Assembly (NCBI GenBank): GCA_964526045.1
Contig: CAZGIF010000002.1
Span: forward strand, 62,001-126,000
DNA from: CAZGIF01 sp964526045
Lineage (GTDB): Bacteria; Patescibacteriota; Gracilibacteria; Absconditabacterales; Absconditicoccaceae
Direction of reading: 5' to 3'
DNA length: 64,000 nt
The position numbers were made by a program, and so were the translations under genes. Below the pieces are notes generated by a model that was not told the DNA's origin, ran no database searches, and worked only from the letters and a program-made list of their open reading frames with translations. Numbering within the stretch: the stretch's first letter is position 1; every line of letters begins with the position of its first letter. Positions 1 through 10,107 of the stretch are shown one piece after another.

Positions 1-1263
1 CAAATTCCCACTTCTACTTTGGTTAAAAATTTTGATCAAACTGCTATCGTGTGAGTAGATATTAGTCCTTACTGAGATCTAAGTAATGATACACTTGGGT
101 CTTGTATAGAATATGCTTCTTGTGTTTGTGATACGATATTCTCAGTAAAAGAAAATCATTCTCAGGCAGTTGATCTGATATTAAAATCATTAAAAATATA
201 TAATGAATCTATAGTTGATACAGAAGAACATATTTATCTTCATTCGATTGGGAAACATCCTACTGTTATTGCATCTGAAAATTCTTATATGTCTCTAAGA
301 ACACCAAAATGACCAGTGTATGATTACATTAATAATATAAGAAAATGGAATCACAAGATATATCTTCCAACAACTTCTCTTCAGGTAAGTGTTGATTTGC
401 CAGCTGGAAAAGAATATGAAACTATCTCTTCTCTCCATCGTGTAATGCCACTTGTGATTGCAATGACTACTAATGCATCTTTTTCTGGTGGAGTAAAGAC
501 GCCTTATCAATCTCAAAGATTAGTAGATCAAGAATCTTTTATCCCAGATAATCATATTGATAAACACTTGCTTTGAATGTGGAGACAAGAACCACACAGT
601 ATGGAGGATATTTTAGATAGTGTTTTTCGCAACCGTCCTATGATTTGAATCTCTAAAGATAAAAGATCTTCTATAGAGGTTGTTGTTGTGGATTGAGTTA
701 CTCCCACTTTGTATGATTATATTTGTCAAAATGGGGGTGATCCAATGTTACTAGTAAATCCTATGCAACGTTTGGCATTTGCTCATACAAAAATTCAAAT
801 GAATCCTCCAAAGAATCTTGAACTACAGCGTGAAGAAACAATAAAAGCGATAGAAAATAAAAATGTTTTTGCCTTTTTGCAGTCAAAATGAGTGAAGTTC
901 TATACAGAAATTCGTTGCATTGATTCTCCTTTACCATGAGATGAAATGTTCTCACCAAGTTTAATTCTGTGATTAGTTTCTAATTATAAAGATTTGGAAG
1001 CCTTTGCTAAACAAAAAGAATACAAAGAATGGCTCTCTTATGACGAAGTTGCAAGAAAAATGTGATACAAGGATACTACTCTTCGTAATTTGTCAGATAA
1101 TCTTTTTGTAATTGCGCATACCTGATTAAAAAATAGACTTCTAGGCGAGGAAAAGGCACTAGAAACATACAAGAAAAAATACTTAGATCACTTGCTTGTC
1201 CCTTCTATGAGGTATGAATCATTTGATGATCTGTTAGTACAGTCTCGTTATGCTTTTTATTAA
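1..1263 (+). CDS. GCS2-type glutamate-cysteine ligase-like protein, 5' partial
   Basis: The frame is open from the left edge to TAA at 1261 (420 codons), so the N-terminus is missing. The sequence resembles the GCS2 family of carboxylate-amine ligases (glutamate-cysteine ligase-like). The motif SSLHRVMPLVIAMTTNASF followed by GGVKTPYQSQR matches the family's substrate/ATP region, and SLQVSVDLP sits where other members carry the 'CxHVHV' strand. Family members join an amine to the gamma-carboxylate of glutamate using ATP; the acceptor here is unknown. Several conserved glycines are TGA codons. It leads a tight same-strand run of peptide-handling genes, and a second GCS2-like gene ends that run at 5326-6318. 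Family call is good, substrate unknown. Confidence 0.7.
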
Positions 1264-1278
1264 TTATCCATATATCCT

Positions 1279-2385
1279 ATGATTAAAATAGATCGTGCTG
1301 AGCTTATCGTTTTTGATTTGCCAATCAAACATCCATTTACAGTTAGTTTTGGAACAATAACTAATCGTAATGCTATACTTGTGAAACTATATAGCAACGG
1401 TGTTGTTGGATATTGAGAATGTGCTTCTTTTCATTTTCCTTTATATTTACCGGATTTTACTGCAGCAGAATATTTAGTTCTTGAAAAATTTATTTTACCT
1501 GCCATACTTTGAAAGTCTTTTTCTTCACCTGAAGAGTTTGTAGCATCTTATCAGTTTGTAAAATGACATAATTTTGCAAAAACAGCTGTAGAATGTGCTT
1601 TTTGGCATATATTAGCTCAACAAAAAAATACGTCGTTGACAAGCTTGTTTTGATGAACTCGCACAGAAATCGAGGCTTGAGAATCTTTGTGAATTAAGTC
1701 TTCAATACAAGAAACCATAGATGAAGTACAACAACGTATAGATGAGTGATATAAACGTATAAAAGTAAAAATTAAACGCTGACGAGATGTTTCAGTTGCG
1801 GAGGCCATCCGCAGCAAATTCCCGTCTATATCTCTGATGCTTGACGGAAATTCAGATTATACACTAGAAGACAAAGAGACTCTTTTGTCCTTAGATCGTT
1901 TTGACCTATTGATGTTGGAGCAGCCTTTATGATACGATGATATAGTTGATCACTCTTTTCTTCAAAAAGATATGAAAACTCCTATTTGTTTGGATGAAAG
2001 TATTTTATCTTGTTCTGATACTAGAAAGTCACTCGCGATTTGAGCTGCAAAAATAATTAATATAAAACCATGAAGAGTGTGATGACCTTTAGAGTCTATA
2101 AAGATTCATGATTATTGTCAGAAACACGGTATTGGTGTATGGTGTTGAGGTATGTTAGAGACGTGAATTGGTCGTGCTTTTAATATCGCTTTGGCTTCTC
2201 TTCCAAATTTTATCTATCCTGCCGATATGTCAGAAACTCTACTTTTTTATAATGAAGATTTTGTCAAAAATCCATATAAGATTGTTGATTGAATGATAGA
2301 CGTACCGCAGACTCCATGATTGTGATATGAGATAGATGATGTTGCAATCGCTAAATATACTATACATTCACAAATATATGCTTAA
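1279..2385 (+). CDS. Enolase-superfamily enzyme (MenC / N-succinylamino acid racemase / dipeptide epimerase group)
   Basis: 368 aa, starting 15 bp after the upstream gene. All muconate-lactonizing-type catalytic landmarks are visible: the KVKIK lysine pair, metal ligands in LDGNSDY, LEQPL and CLDES, the second lysine in INIKPGRVGG, and GGMLETGIGRAFNIALASLPN near the C-terminus. The last segment is typical of o-succinylbenzoate synthase and N-succinylamino acid racemase, but the same fold covers L-Ala-D/L-Glu and other dipeptide epimerases. No other menaquinone gene is present and the neighbours are peptide enzymes, so an amino-acid or dipeptide epimerase is the more likely role (inference). 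Glycines at KIKRG and VGG are TGA codons. Confidence 0.8.
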
Positions 2386-2418
2386 AAAATTTTATATAAT
2401 TATACTAAATCATTATTA

Positions 2419-3246
2419 ATGAGTAAAACAATAGATTGATCTCATATTACATTTATCTGACAACAACCGGCATCTTTACGAGAAGATTATGGAAAAACTT
2501 GCGCAGTTGAATCTCTAAAAGATTGTTTATGATGTGATACTGATTTTATTGAAAGGCAACTTGATGTGAAATCTGGTACAATGAAGACATATCAGTATGC
2601 TCAATGAGTAAGAATGCCAGATATACAAAACCTTAACGAATCCCGTATGCTTATTATTGGATGATCTCAGCATGATGTTAAAGACAGAGAGGTGCATGCT
2701 CATATGCCAGAAGTTATAAGCGTTATCCAGCATGCTATTGAACATAAAATTCCTGTTTTTTGAATATGTTGAGGACATCAAATGATTGCACGAGCATTGT
2801 CAGGTAACCCTAATATTGTAGTTCCGGTCGGACTGTATAATTTTGGAATGCAACAGATAGAAGCTTCTTCTCACCAATTGTTTGAAGGTTTAGCTCCTCA
2901 TCCGTATGTTACAATGAGTCATTCCTTTTGTGTGGATAAAGATATAACAGAAAAAGCACCCGGTGCTCAAATAATAGCTACATCTCATGCTGATACTATC
3001 GTACAAGCTTTGGCGTATGCACAAGATTGAAACATAGTTTGGTCAACTCAATACCACCCAGAAATGATAGCTTGAGATTTGATTCCAATTATGCTGATGA
3101 GAAAGGAAAGATTAATCTCTAATCTTTTTGGTGACGAATGAAAATTTAATGAAGCGTATACTACCTATAAAAACTTTGATAAACCAGATGCGTGAAAAAC
3201 TATGTTGCAAAACTTTTATTCTAAAGCTATGCAACAATGATCATAA
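2419..3246 (+). CDS. Class I glutamine amidotransferase-like protein (GMP-synthase type domain)
   Basis: 275 aa. The nucleophile elbow GICGGHQMIA carries the catalytic Cys, and the His-Glu pair is in STQYHPEM, so the triad is complete. The N-terminus has a less usual 60-residue extension. It stands alone, without a synthetase domain. Such free-standing members either supply ammonia to a partner or hydrolyse gamma-glutamyl bonds (gamma-glutamyl-GABA hydrolase or folate-hydrolase style). Between an epimerase and a D-Ala-D-Ala dipeptidase, and with two GCS2 ligases nearby, a gamma-glutamyl hydrolase or transferase role fits (inference). It is 33 bp from the upstream gene and 19 bp from the next. 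Confidence 0.75.
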
Positions 3247-3265
3247 ATTTATACATAAGTAGAAA

Positions 3266-4072
3266 ATGATTCCTAAGTTAAAAGAGTTTAATATTGTACC
3301 ATCTAAGAACCTTGATTATTTAGGTTGACGACAATCCCTAAAGGTAGATGATAAGAATCCACTTTTTACCGAAAAGGTTGTTAAAATTGAACATCCAAGA
3401 ATAGTATCTTTATATAAATGATGAGTACATTCATTGCACACAACATTAAATGCTTGATGTGATGTATTAAGAGAAACCGTTGTTGCAAAGTTATATAAGG
3501 CAGTTGATAGTATTCCTAAAGATTATGTTTTATGACTTTTTGATGCTATTCGTCCCCTATCTCAACAAAAGTCATTATTTGATGAATGGTATGGAATTTA
3601 TAAAGAGAAACATCCAACACTATCACATAAGGAGCTTTTTGAATTAACTTCTACCGTCGTTTCGCCTACAAAAGATATTGAGTGAAATAATATATATCCG
3701 CCTCATTCAACATGATGAGCAGTAGATTGTATGTTGCTAGATGCAAAGACATTACAACTTAGTGATATTCTTACTTTTGATGATATGGAACATCCATGTC
3801 TGTACTTTGACTCATTAGAACATATGAGTCTAGACGTTATTAATAGTCAGTTATCACATCTTTTTTTGGCAACCCAGGACATAAAGTATAAAAATATAAG
3901 TTTAGATCAGTTTTCTGAGGCTCAAAAAACTCGTAGAATTTTGTATGATGCAATGACTAGTTGCGAATTTTTTGCTTATCCTTGAGAATCCTGGCATTTA
4001 AGCTACTGAGATGCATTGTGGGCTAAGGAGAATAATAAAGACACGTTTCCATATTGATATGTTAACATGTAA
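3266..4072 (+). CDS. VanX/DdpX-type D-alanyl-D-alanine dipeptidase (peptidase M15D)
   Basis: 268 aa. The zinc site is intact: PPHSTGGAVDCML supplies the SxHxxGxAxD His and Asp, and GESWHLSYGD supplies the catalytic Glu and the third ligand His. Length matches the family (about 200-260 aa). No signal peptide is visible, so it acts in the cytoplasm, where VanX-like enzymes hydrolyse D-Ala-D-Ala. VanX serves vancomycin resistance while DdpX recycles D-Ala. No vanH/vanA/vanS/vanR homologue is nearby, and the neighbours point to peptide metabolism rather than resistance (inference). Confidence 0.85.
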
Positions 4073-4117
4073 CTTTAAAAGTGAATATTAAATAATTTAT
4101 TTTTTAAAAATATCATA

Positions 4118-5212
4118 ATGTCTTCTACAATAATTCCTTTAGCTCTTGATTTGATCGCAATTCCGTCAATTAGTAGTGATTTGCTTGCATGTCGCAGTGT
4201 ACTAGACAAAATTCAAGCCTATTTGGAATGAGCCTGAGAAATTGTATATTTCAATGATAAGCCTTCACTTATTGTTGCTAACTATGATATTGAAAAAGAA
4301 TGAAAACGAGCTGATATTGTATTAAATGGACATATTGATGTTGTACCACCTACGCAAGATTGACAATTTGATCCGCGTATCGAGTGAGATAAGCTTTATG
4401 CTCGCGGCTCTTGAGATATGAAAGCATGAGTATCAATATTGGTTGAAATAATGAAAAATGCTTTATCAAATGATGTCTGTAAAAAAAAGATTTTATTGCT
4501 TATTACTTCAGATGAGGAAGTAGGAGGATTTGATGGAGCTGGGAAGTTAACCGAGCAAGGTCGATGATGAGATGTGGTTTTTATACCTGATAGTTGAGAT
4601 CTTTATCGTTTTGTTACTGCAGAGAAATGAATTTTAAATATACATTTACAAACAAAATGAATTGCATGTCATAGTTCTCGTCCTTGGTTAGGTTCAAACG
4701 CTATTGAGACTGCATACAAGTGTTTCGAAGAAATAAAATCTACTATTGTTGATAATACAAAACTTATTAGTCCCTCTTATTGGTGATCTACATGTGAGTT
4801 AACTATAATTCAAGGTGGAATAGCATCAAATACTGTTCCAGATTTATGTTCAATGACATTAAATATCAGACATACAGAAGAGTGGAGTTATGAAGAGTTG
4901 TTATCAAAAATCGAATGAATTGCAAAAAAATATAACACTGTAGTAACTGTTCCTTTGTATTGACCATTGTTATATTCAGATCCAATGAATAAGTATGTTC
5001 AGCGCTATCATGCTATTGCAACTTCTCATCTGTGAGATGCTGTTGTTCAATGAAGAGAACACTGAGCAAGTGATGGTAGGTTTTTTGCTGCAAAAGGTTC
5101 GGTTGTTATTTTACATAGACCTACATGTGAAAATATACATTGAGATAACGAATGGGTTTCTATTGAAAGTATAGAGCCTTTGTACAATATTTTACATGAT
5201 TATATTTTTTAG
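4118..5212 (+). CDS. M20-family metallopeptidase / deacylase (ArgE-DapE-CPG2 group)
   Basis: 364 aa. The dinuclear-zinc motifs appear in order: LNGHIDVVPP (His, Asp), ARGSGDMKAG (bridging Asp), TSDEEVGG (catalytic Glu and ligand Glu), and a C-terminal ENIHGDNEW (ligand His). A dimerisation domain lies between residues about 175 and 285. Members cleave acyl or peptidyl groups from amino acids or dipeptides, so the exact substrate cannot be read from the sequence. It ends the five-gene run of peptide enzymes and is followed by a 113-bp gap that shows no clear hairpin. Confidence 0.85.
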
Positions 5213-5325
5213 TCTACTTGCTAACGACTTGGCGTATTCTCCCAAACATCAATAATGCCTTTTGTTTAAGTTTATGTGTATTTTAGTTTCTAAAATATTT
5301 TACATTTTTTATATATGTTCATAAA

Positions 5326-6318
5326 ATGTCATTAGATACGTCCAAGATTTCCTCTTTGTTACTAGATAGGAGTCAGCTTACATCTTTTTTCGAAAAATAT
5401 AGTGAATCATTACAAGAGACGCTCACATTCGGTACAGAATGTGAGTTTATTTTGGTAGATAAAGCGTCTGGTAGGTGAGTTGATAGACAAACCTCACAAT
5501 CTATAAAAACTAGATTAGATAAGTTATTTCTTCAAAATAAATTGTCTCATCGGCAAACACAATATGAATTTGCAGCATTCCAACTTGAAGTGAGCTGTAA
5601 TCCATACTTTTTGGCGAACTGGAATCAGTATCAATTAGATTTGGAGTTGATGTATCGTTTGTTGGGTCAATCAGCTGAAGAACACGCTGCTACAGTACAT
5701 ACAAAACCAACACTTGATAATAGTCTATATCCAATCGATAGTGAATGAAATCCTGTGTGTGAGCATCATGATGCAGTTGGTGAAAAAATTAGAACTACCA
5801 TTGCTCATCGTGATAATCATCCAGAAAAAACACCAAGTCAGTATCAAGAAATCTTTAGAAGGTGAGCTCCTACGTCGCTTCAAACACACATTCATATTGG
5901 TGATAATCAAACAACAGCCTCTCTGTATATTTTGTTGCACAACGCCTTGTTACAAGACTACAATGCCTCGTGACGTACAGATACAAAACAATATCTTGTA
6001 GAAGTTTTGGGGATGGATGAACAAAGACATGATGATCGATACGCGAATGTTTCTTCGAGGTATGATGTTGGGGAGTTGGCAAGTGGAAGCATTTTTGTCA
6101 ATGATAGGTTTTTGAGACAAAAGGATGTCTCGACAGCACTTACAAGTAATACTCGTCACGCTATTGAACTAAAGCAACACCCACAAGCCACTTGAGATGT
6201 TGTACTAACAACGGAGATTAGACGACAAAATTCTCATTACGATGCTCAATCTTCATTGCTTGCTACACAACAAAATATTGCATTGATGATGCGAGCACAT
6301 ATCATGCTTGATAGATAA
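5326..6318 (+). CDS. GCS2-type glutamate-cysteine ligase-like protein (second copy)
   Basis: 330 aa. TFGTECEFILVD at residues about 40-52 matches the GxExE start of GCS2 catalytic domains, and QTHIHIGD about residue 190 matches the 'CxxHVHVG' metal strand. It is shorter than, and clearly diverged from, the first GCS2-like protein at the left edge, so the two probably handle different steps or form a hetero-pair (inference). Glutamate-cysteine ligase, EgtA-like or YbdK-like activities are all possible. The BshB1-type deacetylase further on raises the question of thiol metabolism, but no other thiol gene is seen. Confidence 0.7.
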
Positions 6319-6353
6319 TTTACACAAACTATCTCTTGTCTCTAAGACAAAAA

Positions 6354-6382
6354 TTGACTATACTCGAATAATATACTATCAT
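6354..6382 (+). promoter_or_regulatory. Predicted sigma70-type promoter
   Basis: TTGACT and TATCAT are separated by 17 bp, 34 bp upstream of the aminotransferase start. The match is moderate (5/6 and 4/6); no start site is proven. Confidence 0.4.
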
Positions 6383-6415
6383 TTCTTACTCTTTTCATTC
6401 TATTTTTTTCATTCA

Positions 6416-7345
6416 ATGTCTTGATTACAAACGCCAGTTATTTGGAAAAATTGAGTATTTTCTCCTCGAGAAGATGTACAAGATCACCATATTAATCATA
6501 GTTTGCATTATGGAACAGGTGTTTTTGAGTGAATGAGATTTTATAACACGTCTCAATGACCAAAAATATTTAGGTTAGATGATCATATTACGAGGTTGTT
6601 GTATTCTGCTTGAGTTGTGTGATATGAAGTGCCTTACACGCACCAACAACTTGTAGATGCATGCAAACAACTTGTACAAAAATGTTGAGAAATTGCATGA
6701 TATATACGTCCATTAATCTATTTCAAACCCTGAGCTATGGGAATCAAAATAAAAGACCCCATACCAGAAGTTGCTATAAGCGCACGAAAACGATGAAAAT
6801 ACCTTTCTGAAGATGCAATTCGTGTCAAAATTTCACGTTTTAGAAGGATTCATCCTGACACAACCGTTATTGATGCCAAAATCTCTGGACACTACGTCAA
6901 TAGCGTCTTGGCGTCACAAGATGTTGTTTCACAATGATATGATGAAGCATTGTTATTGGATACAACCTGACATGTTGCAGAATGACCATGAGCAAATATA
7001 TTTTTTGTCAAAAAAGTTGCTGACTGATATCACGTTGCAACTCCACAAACCTGACATATTTTGCCAGGATTGACGAGAGATGCTATTTGTACGATGTTAG
7101 CAAAATCATACAGCATACACGTCCAACAATCTTTGCTAGTTTCTAGTGATCTTGGTTGATATGATGAAGCCTTTTTTGTATGAACAGCGGCAGAAGTTAC
7201 AGCGATATGATCTATCACAGACCAAGATGGTACAGAATATGTGTTCACATCCGGTCAGTCAGATTCTTTTGTATCAATGATCAAGCACGCGTATATGGAC
7301 ATAGTTTGTTGAAAAAATCCAGAATATACACACCGGTTATCATAA
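6416..7345 (+). CDS. ilvE: Branched-chain amino acid aminotransferase (PLP fold type IV)
   Basis: 309 aa, the usual size for IlvE. HYGTGVFEGMRFY near residue 36 is the family signature, the PLP lysine is in DAKISGHYVNS, and EGPGANIFFV binds cofactor phosphate. It transfers the amino group between glutamate and branched-chain 2-oxo acids. No branched-chain biosynthetic genes occur in the window. The aromatic cluster here lacks its own aminotransferase, so this enzyme could also finish Phe and Tyr from phenylpyruvate and hydroxyphenylpyruvate (inference; related enzymes often accept aromatic substrates). D-amino acid transaminase is a related alternative. Confidence 0.85.
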
Positions 7346-7366
7346 TTTTTATTTGTATTGTCTTTC

Positions 7367-8068
7367 ATGACTGATAAGGCATCAACACATATTTTGGCGA
7401 TTTGACCGCATCCAGATGACGTAGAAGTTTGATGTGGAGGAGCGTTGTACAAATCCTACCTTGATGGCAAAAAAAACGTCATTATAGATTGTTGTCCATC
7501 GCAAATGTCGACAAGATGAAATCCTACGTTGAGACAGCAGGAAGCACAAGATGCTGCTAGGATTTTGGGTGTTGAGACAAGACTCAATATGTGACGAGAA
7601 GATACAGCAATTCGTGATTGTGAAACATGCAGATTGCAAATTGCACAACAAATCAGAAAATTTAGACCAGAAATTGTCTTGGTTCCGTATGTTCATGACA
7701 GACATCCTGACCACGAAGCAGTACCACTTTTGGTAAAAAATGCGTTATTTTATGCATGATTACAAAAAAAGAATATAGACTGACTTGCTCCACGAAAGCC
7801 TAGAATGTTGTTGCAATATATGATTTGGGATTTTTTCCAGCCTGATGTCGTTCTTGGATTAGAGACTGAACACTTTGACAAAAAGATGGAAGCATTTTTG
7901 GCTTTTGAATCACAACATGATACCAACTCACATGCTTTTGACTATATTCGTGGTAGGGCTCAAACACTTGGGTTTGCAATCAAGAAACCTTTCTGAGAGT
8001 GATTCAAAACCTTTGGGACTTCTATTTGAGTAGAATGTTTTTCTGCTATGACGACATGATTTTTTTAA
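7367..8068 (+). CDS. LmbE/PIG-L family deacetylase, BshB1-like
   Basis: 233 aa, 21 bp after ilvE. IGPHPDDVEVGCGG near the N-terminus is the LmbE zinc motif (HPDD), and DRHPDHEA supplies the third zinc ligand. The C-terminal ESQHDTNSHAFDYIRGRA resembles the BshB1 subgroup, which deacetylates GlcNAc-malate in bacillithiol synthesis. BshA and BshC are not in the window, so the role may instead be de-N-acetylation of another GlcNAc conjugate. It is cytoplasmic, with no signal peptide. Confidence 0.8.
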
Positions 8069-8082
8069 ATATGTATAATGTA

Positions 8083-8110
8083 TTGACATTGATTTTTATA
8101 AATGTAATAT
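8083..8110 (+). promoter_or_regulatory. Predicted sigma70-type promoter
   Basis: A perfect TTGACA -35 is followed 16 bp later by TAATAT. It lies 56 bp before the first lipoprotein gene. Confidence 0.55.
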
Positions 8111-8165
8111 TTATTACATGCCCCATTAATAACGGTGTAGTATTTTTTAATATTTAGCTTAAATT

Positions 8166-8678
8166 ATGAGAAAAAATCCAAATTTAGATAAAACTCCAAA
8201 TGGTTTTGTTAGTAATATGAAGCAGGGAGCTTTAATTCTTTCTTTATTAACTACATTCGCTATGAATACTGCATGTTCTGACACTAGCGAAAAAGTAGAT
8301 TATAAACAAAAATATATTGAGCTCTTAGAAAAAGAGAATAATAGATTAAGTGGTCAACAAGTAAATGAAACAACAGAATCTACTGTAGAAAATGTTAGTG
8401 ATGATACAAATGCTGAGACTATTACTTCAAGTCAAGGTCATTGAGTAACGCATTATAGTCAATGACAAGCAACTACAATTGACAGTCGTTTACCAGATAG
8501 TCTTACTGATGAGTATGTTTCCAGTGTTATTGATGAAATGAGAAAAATATGAAAAAAAGATAGTGTCGTAACGAGTAAATCTTGAGAAACAATGGGTTTA
8601 GATGCTAGGTCTCTTCAAGAGCTGATAGATAATTGAACCATGAAAATAATTTCAATAGAAGAAGTGCCAGCAAAATAA
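8166..8678 (+). CDS. Putative lipoprotein, unknown function
   Basis: 170 aa. After an unusually long 20-residue polar N-terminus there is a hydrophobic stretch ending in a lipobox-like MNTACS, so a lipid-anchored exported protein is likely. A short Glu/Lys-rich coiled-coil-like segment follows (KYIELLEKENNRL). The remainder is polar, without a recognised domain. Its N-terminal region (NGFVSNMKQGALILSLL) is clearly related to that of the lipoprotein at 9116-9544 (NTFVSKMKNSALTLSLF), so these are paralogues that have diverged after the signal. Confidence 0.75.
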
Positions 8679-8714
8679 TAAATTCATATATTTAAATAAA
8701 AATGATTTAGATAG

Positions 8715-8744
8715 TCACATACATACGTATGTGATCTCTTTTTT
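8715..8744 (+). terminator. Rho-independent terminator
   Basis: An 8-bp stem TCACATAC/GTATGTGA with loop ATAC is followed by TCTCTTTTTT, 36 bp after the lipoprotein stop. Confidence 0.75.
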
Positions 8745-8760
8745 ATAACAAAAATTTGGA

Positions 8761-9015
8761 ATGAAAATAAAATATATATCAGAAAATATAAAATATATAT
8801 CAGAAAACATAAAATATATATGAGCATGAATAGTCTGATTATGAATAGTAGCTTTGCTAGTTTTTAAAAGTGCAGAAGAAATTAACGATGTCTTTCTTGA
8901 TCAGCCTCAGATTGAAAACAATTGTGATGATTGCAACAAAAAGAGATTAGAAATACGTATTGATTCTGTTGATGCTGCAAATAATTCTATCTCTGTTGAT
9001 AGTGTATCTCGCTAA
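8761..9015 (+). CDS. Small single-pass membrane protein with N-terminal heptad repeats
   Basis: 84 aa. The first 20 residues are a repeated KYISEN(I) unit, followed by a Gly/Val-rich transmembrane segment whose glycines are nearly all TGA (YIGAGIVGLGIVALLVF), then an acidic tail of about 45 residues with a CDDC pair. No known domain. It is framed by its own terminators on both sides, so it is probably a monocistronic unit. Function unknown. Confidence 0.6.
8767..8821 (+). repeat. 21-bp tandem repeat inside the small membrane gene
   Basis: Two and a half nearly identical 21-bp units encode repeated KYISENI heptads, pointing to recent in-frame slippage. Confidence 0.8.
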
Positions 9016-9022
9016 AAATATT

Positions 9023-9046
9023 CTCGTGTACATGAGTGTTTTTTTT
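9023..9046 (+). terminator. Rho-independent terminator
   Basis: A short stem CTCGTG/CATGAG (one G-U pair) is followed by TGTTTTTTTT, 8 bp after the preceding stop. Confidence 0.65.
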
Positions 9047-9115
9047 GATTGCTATTGTAATTGACTTTTGTATAAAATACTTGTGATTAGTTTTTTTAGC
9101 TATATATAAATAATT

Positions 9116-9544
9116 ATGAAAACATCTCCAACATGAACTCCTGAAAATACATTTGTTAGTAAAATGAAAAATTCTGCATTAACGTTGTCTTTATTTGCAA
9201 CATTATTATTTTCCGTTGCTTGTTCTTCAAATAGTGAAAATAAAGAATCTGAAGTAACCTTTAAATCTCTTAGAGAAGATAGTAAAAAGTCTTCAGAAGA
9301 ATTTCATGAACTCTTGGATCAACTGGAAGAAATTAATAAACGTAGGAATGAAGATTTTGATAACTGAAACCTTCACTATTGAACATTACCATCAAGAAGT
9401 CTATGATGAGTTGAAAGTTTAGAAGATTCGTTACGTCGAGCTTGAGTAACAGATAATCACTCAGTCAATGAAGTCCCTCAAGAAGGTTATATTGAAACTA
9501 AACCAGAATATGCAACAGATGAAAGTTTGAAAACAGATAAATAA
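9116..9544 (+). CDS. Putative lipoprotein, unknown function
   Basis: 142 aa. The start at 9116 is preferred over ATG 9164 because the upstream residues (including NTFVSKMK) match the N-terminus of the lipoprotein at 8166. The hydrophobic segment ends in a lipobox FSVACS, and the mature part begins SSNSENKES. A Lys/Glu-rich helix (residues about 55-90) is probably coiled coil; the C-terminal part is acidic and low-complexity. No recognised domain. Likely exported and lipid-anchored. Confidence 0.75.
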
Positions 9545-9566
9545 TTTTTACTCTATACTATTTGTT

Positions 9567-9983
9567 ATGAATTGAAGAAATACAGACACACTATGACACT
9601 TTAATAAAGTAGCACAACAATTGAGAAATAAATTTTTAATTGCAAGTCTATGTACGAGTATGTTTGCTATGTTTTCTTGTTCTCCTTCAAGTAACAATGA
9701 AAAATTGCAGGAAGAAGTAGATCTAATGAAACAAAAAATAGAATTAATGGAGAAGATGAAAGAATTAGAACAATGAACAAAAGAACCAATAAAAAAAGAA
9801 CAAATAAAAAAAGAACCAACAACCTGAGTCTCTACTGATGATTTGAATGCTGAGATTAATAGACAGGCAGAAGTAGATAAGTATATTGAAGATGGGAGAG
9901 CTCTCCTTGATATTAAAGTATGAGACGATACTATTTCTACTGAAGAGAAAATAAACTTATTAAATGCTGAGATAAATAGATAA
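9567..9983 (+). CDS. Putative coiled-coil lipoprotein
   Basis: 138 aa, 22 bp after the previous lipoprotein and possibly cotranscribed. A hydrophobic segment ends in MFAMFSCSPSS (lipobox Cys about residue 37). A long charged coiled coil follows (LQEEVDLMKQKIELMEKMKELE) with KEP/KKEQ repeats, and then two copies of the short motif LNAEINR. No known family. The region is Lys/Glu-rich with few glycines. Confidence 0.7.
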
Positions 9984-10004
9984 TCTTAAGTAATAAAATC
10001 ACAT

Positions 10005-10038
10005 AAAAAGATACGACTTTATAAAGTCGTATCTTTTT
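10005..10038. terminator. Strong bidirectional hairpin terminator
   Basis: A perfect 16-bp stem (AAAAAGATACGACTTT and its complement, centre AT) lies 21 bp after the lipoprotein stop. A-tracts and T-tracts on its flanks allow it to work in both directions. Confidence 0.85.
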
Positions 10039-10107
10039 GTGTAAATAAATCTTTTTTGCAATATAACTTGCTCTAGCAACCGATCAACAAATGTGTATAT
10101 TTTGAGT

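Noticed and set aside
3266..4072. Vancomycin-resistance role for the VanX-like gene
   Set aside because: No vanA/vanH/vanR/vanS homologue nearby; neighbours indicate peptide metabolism.
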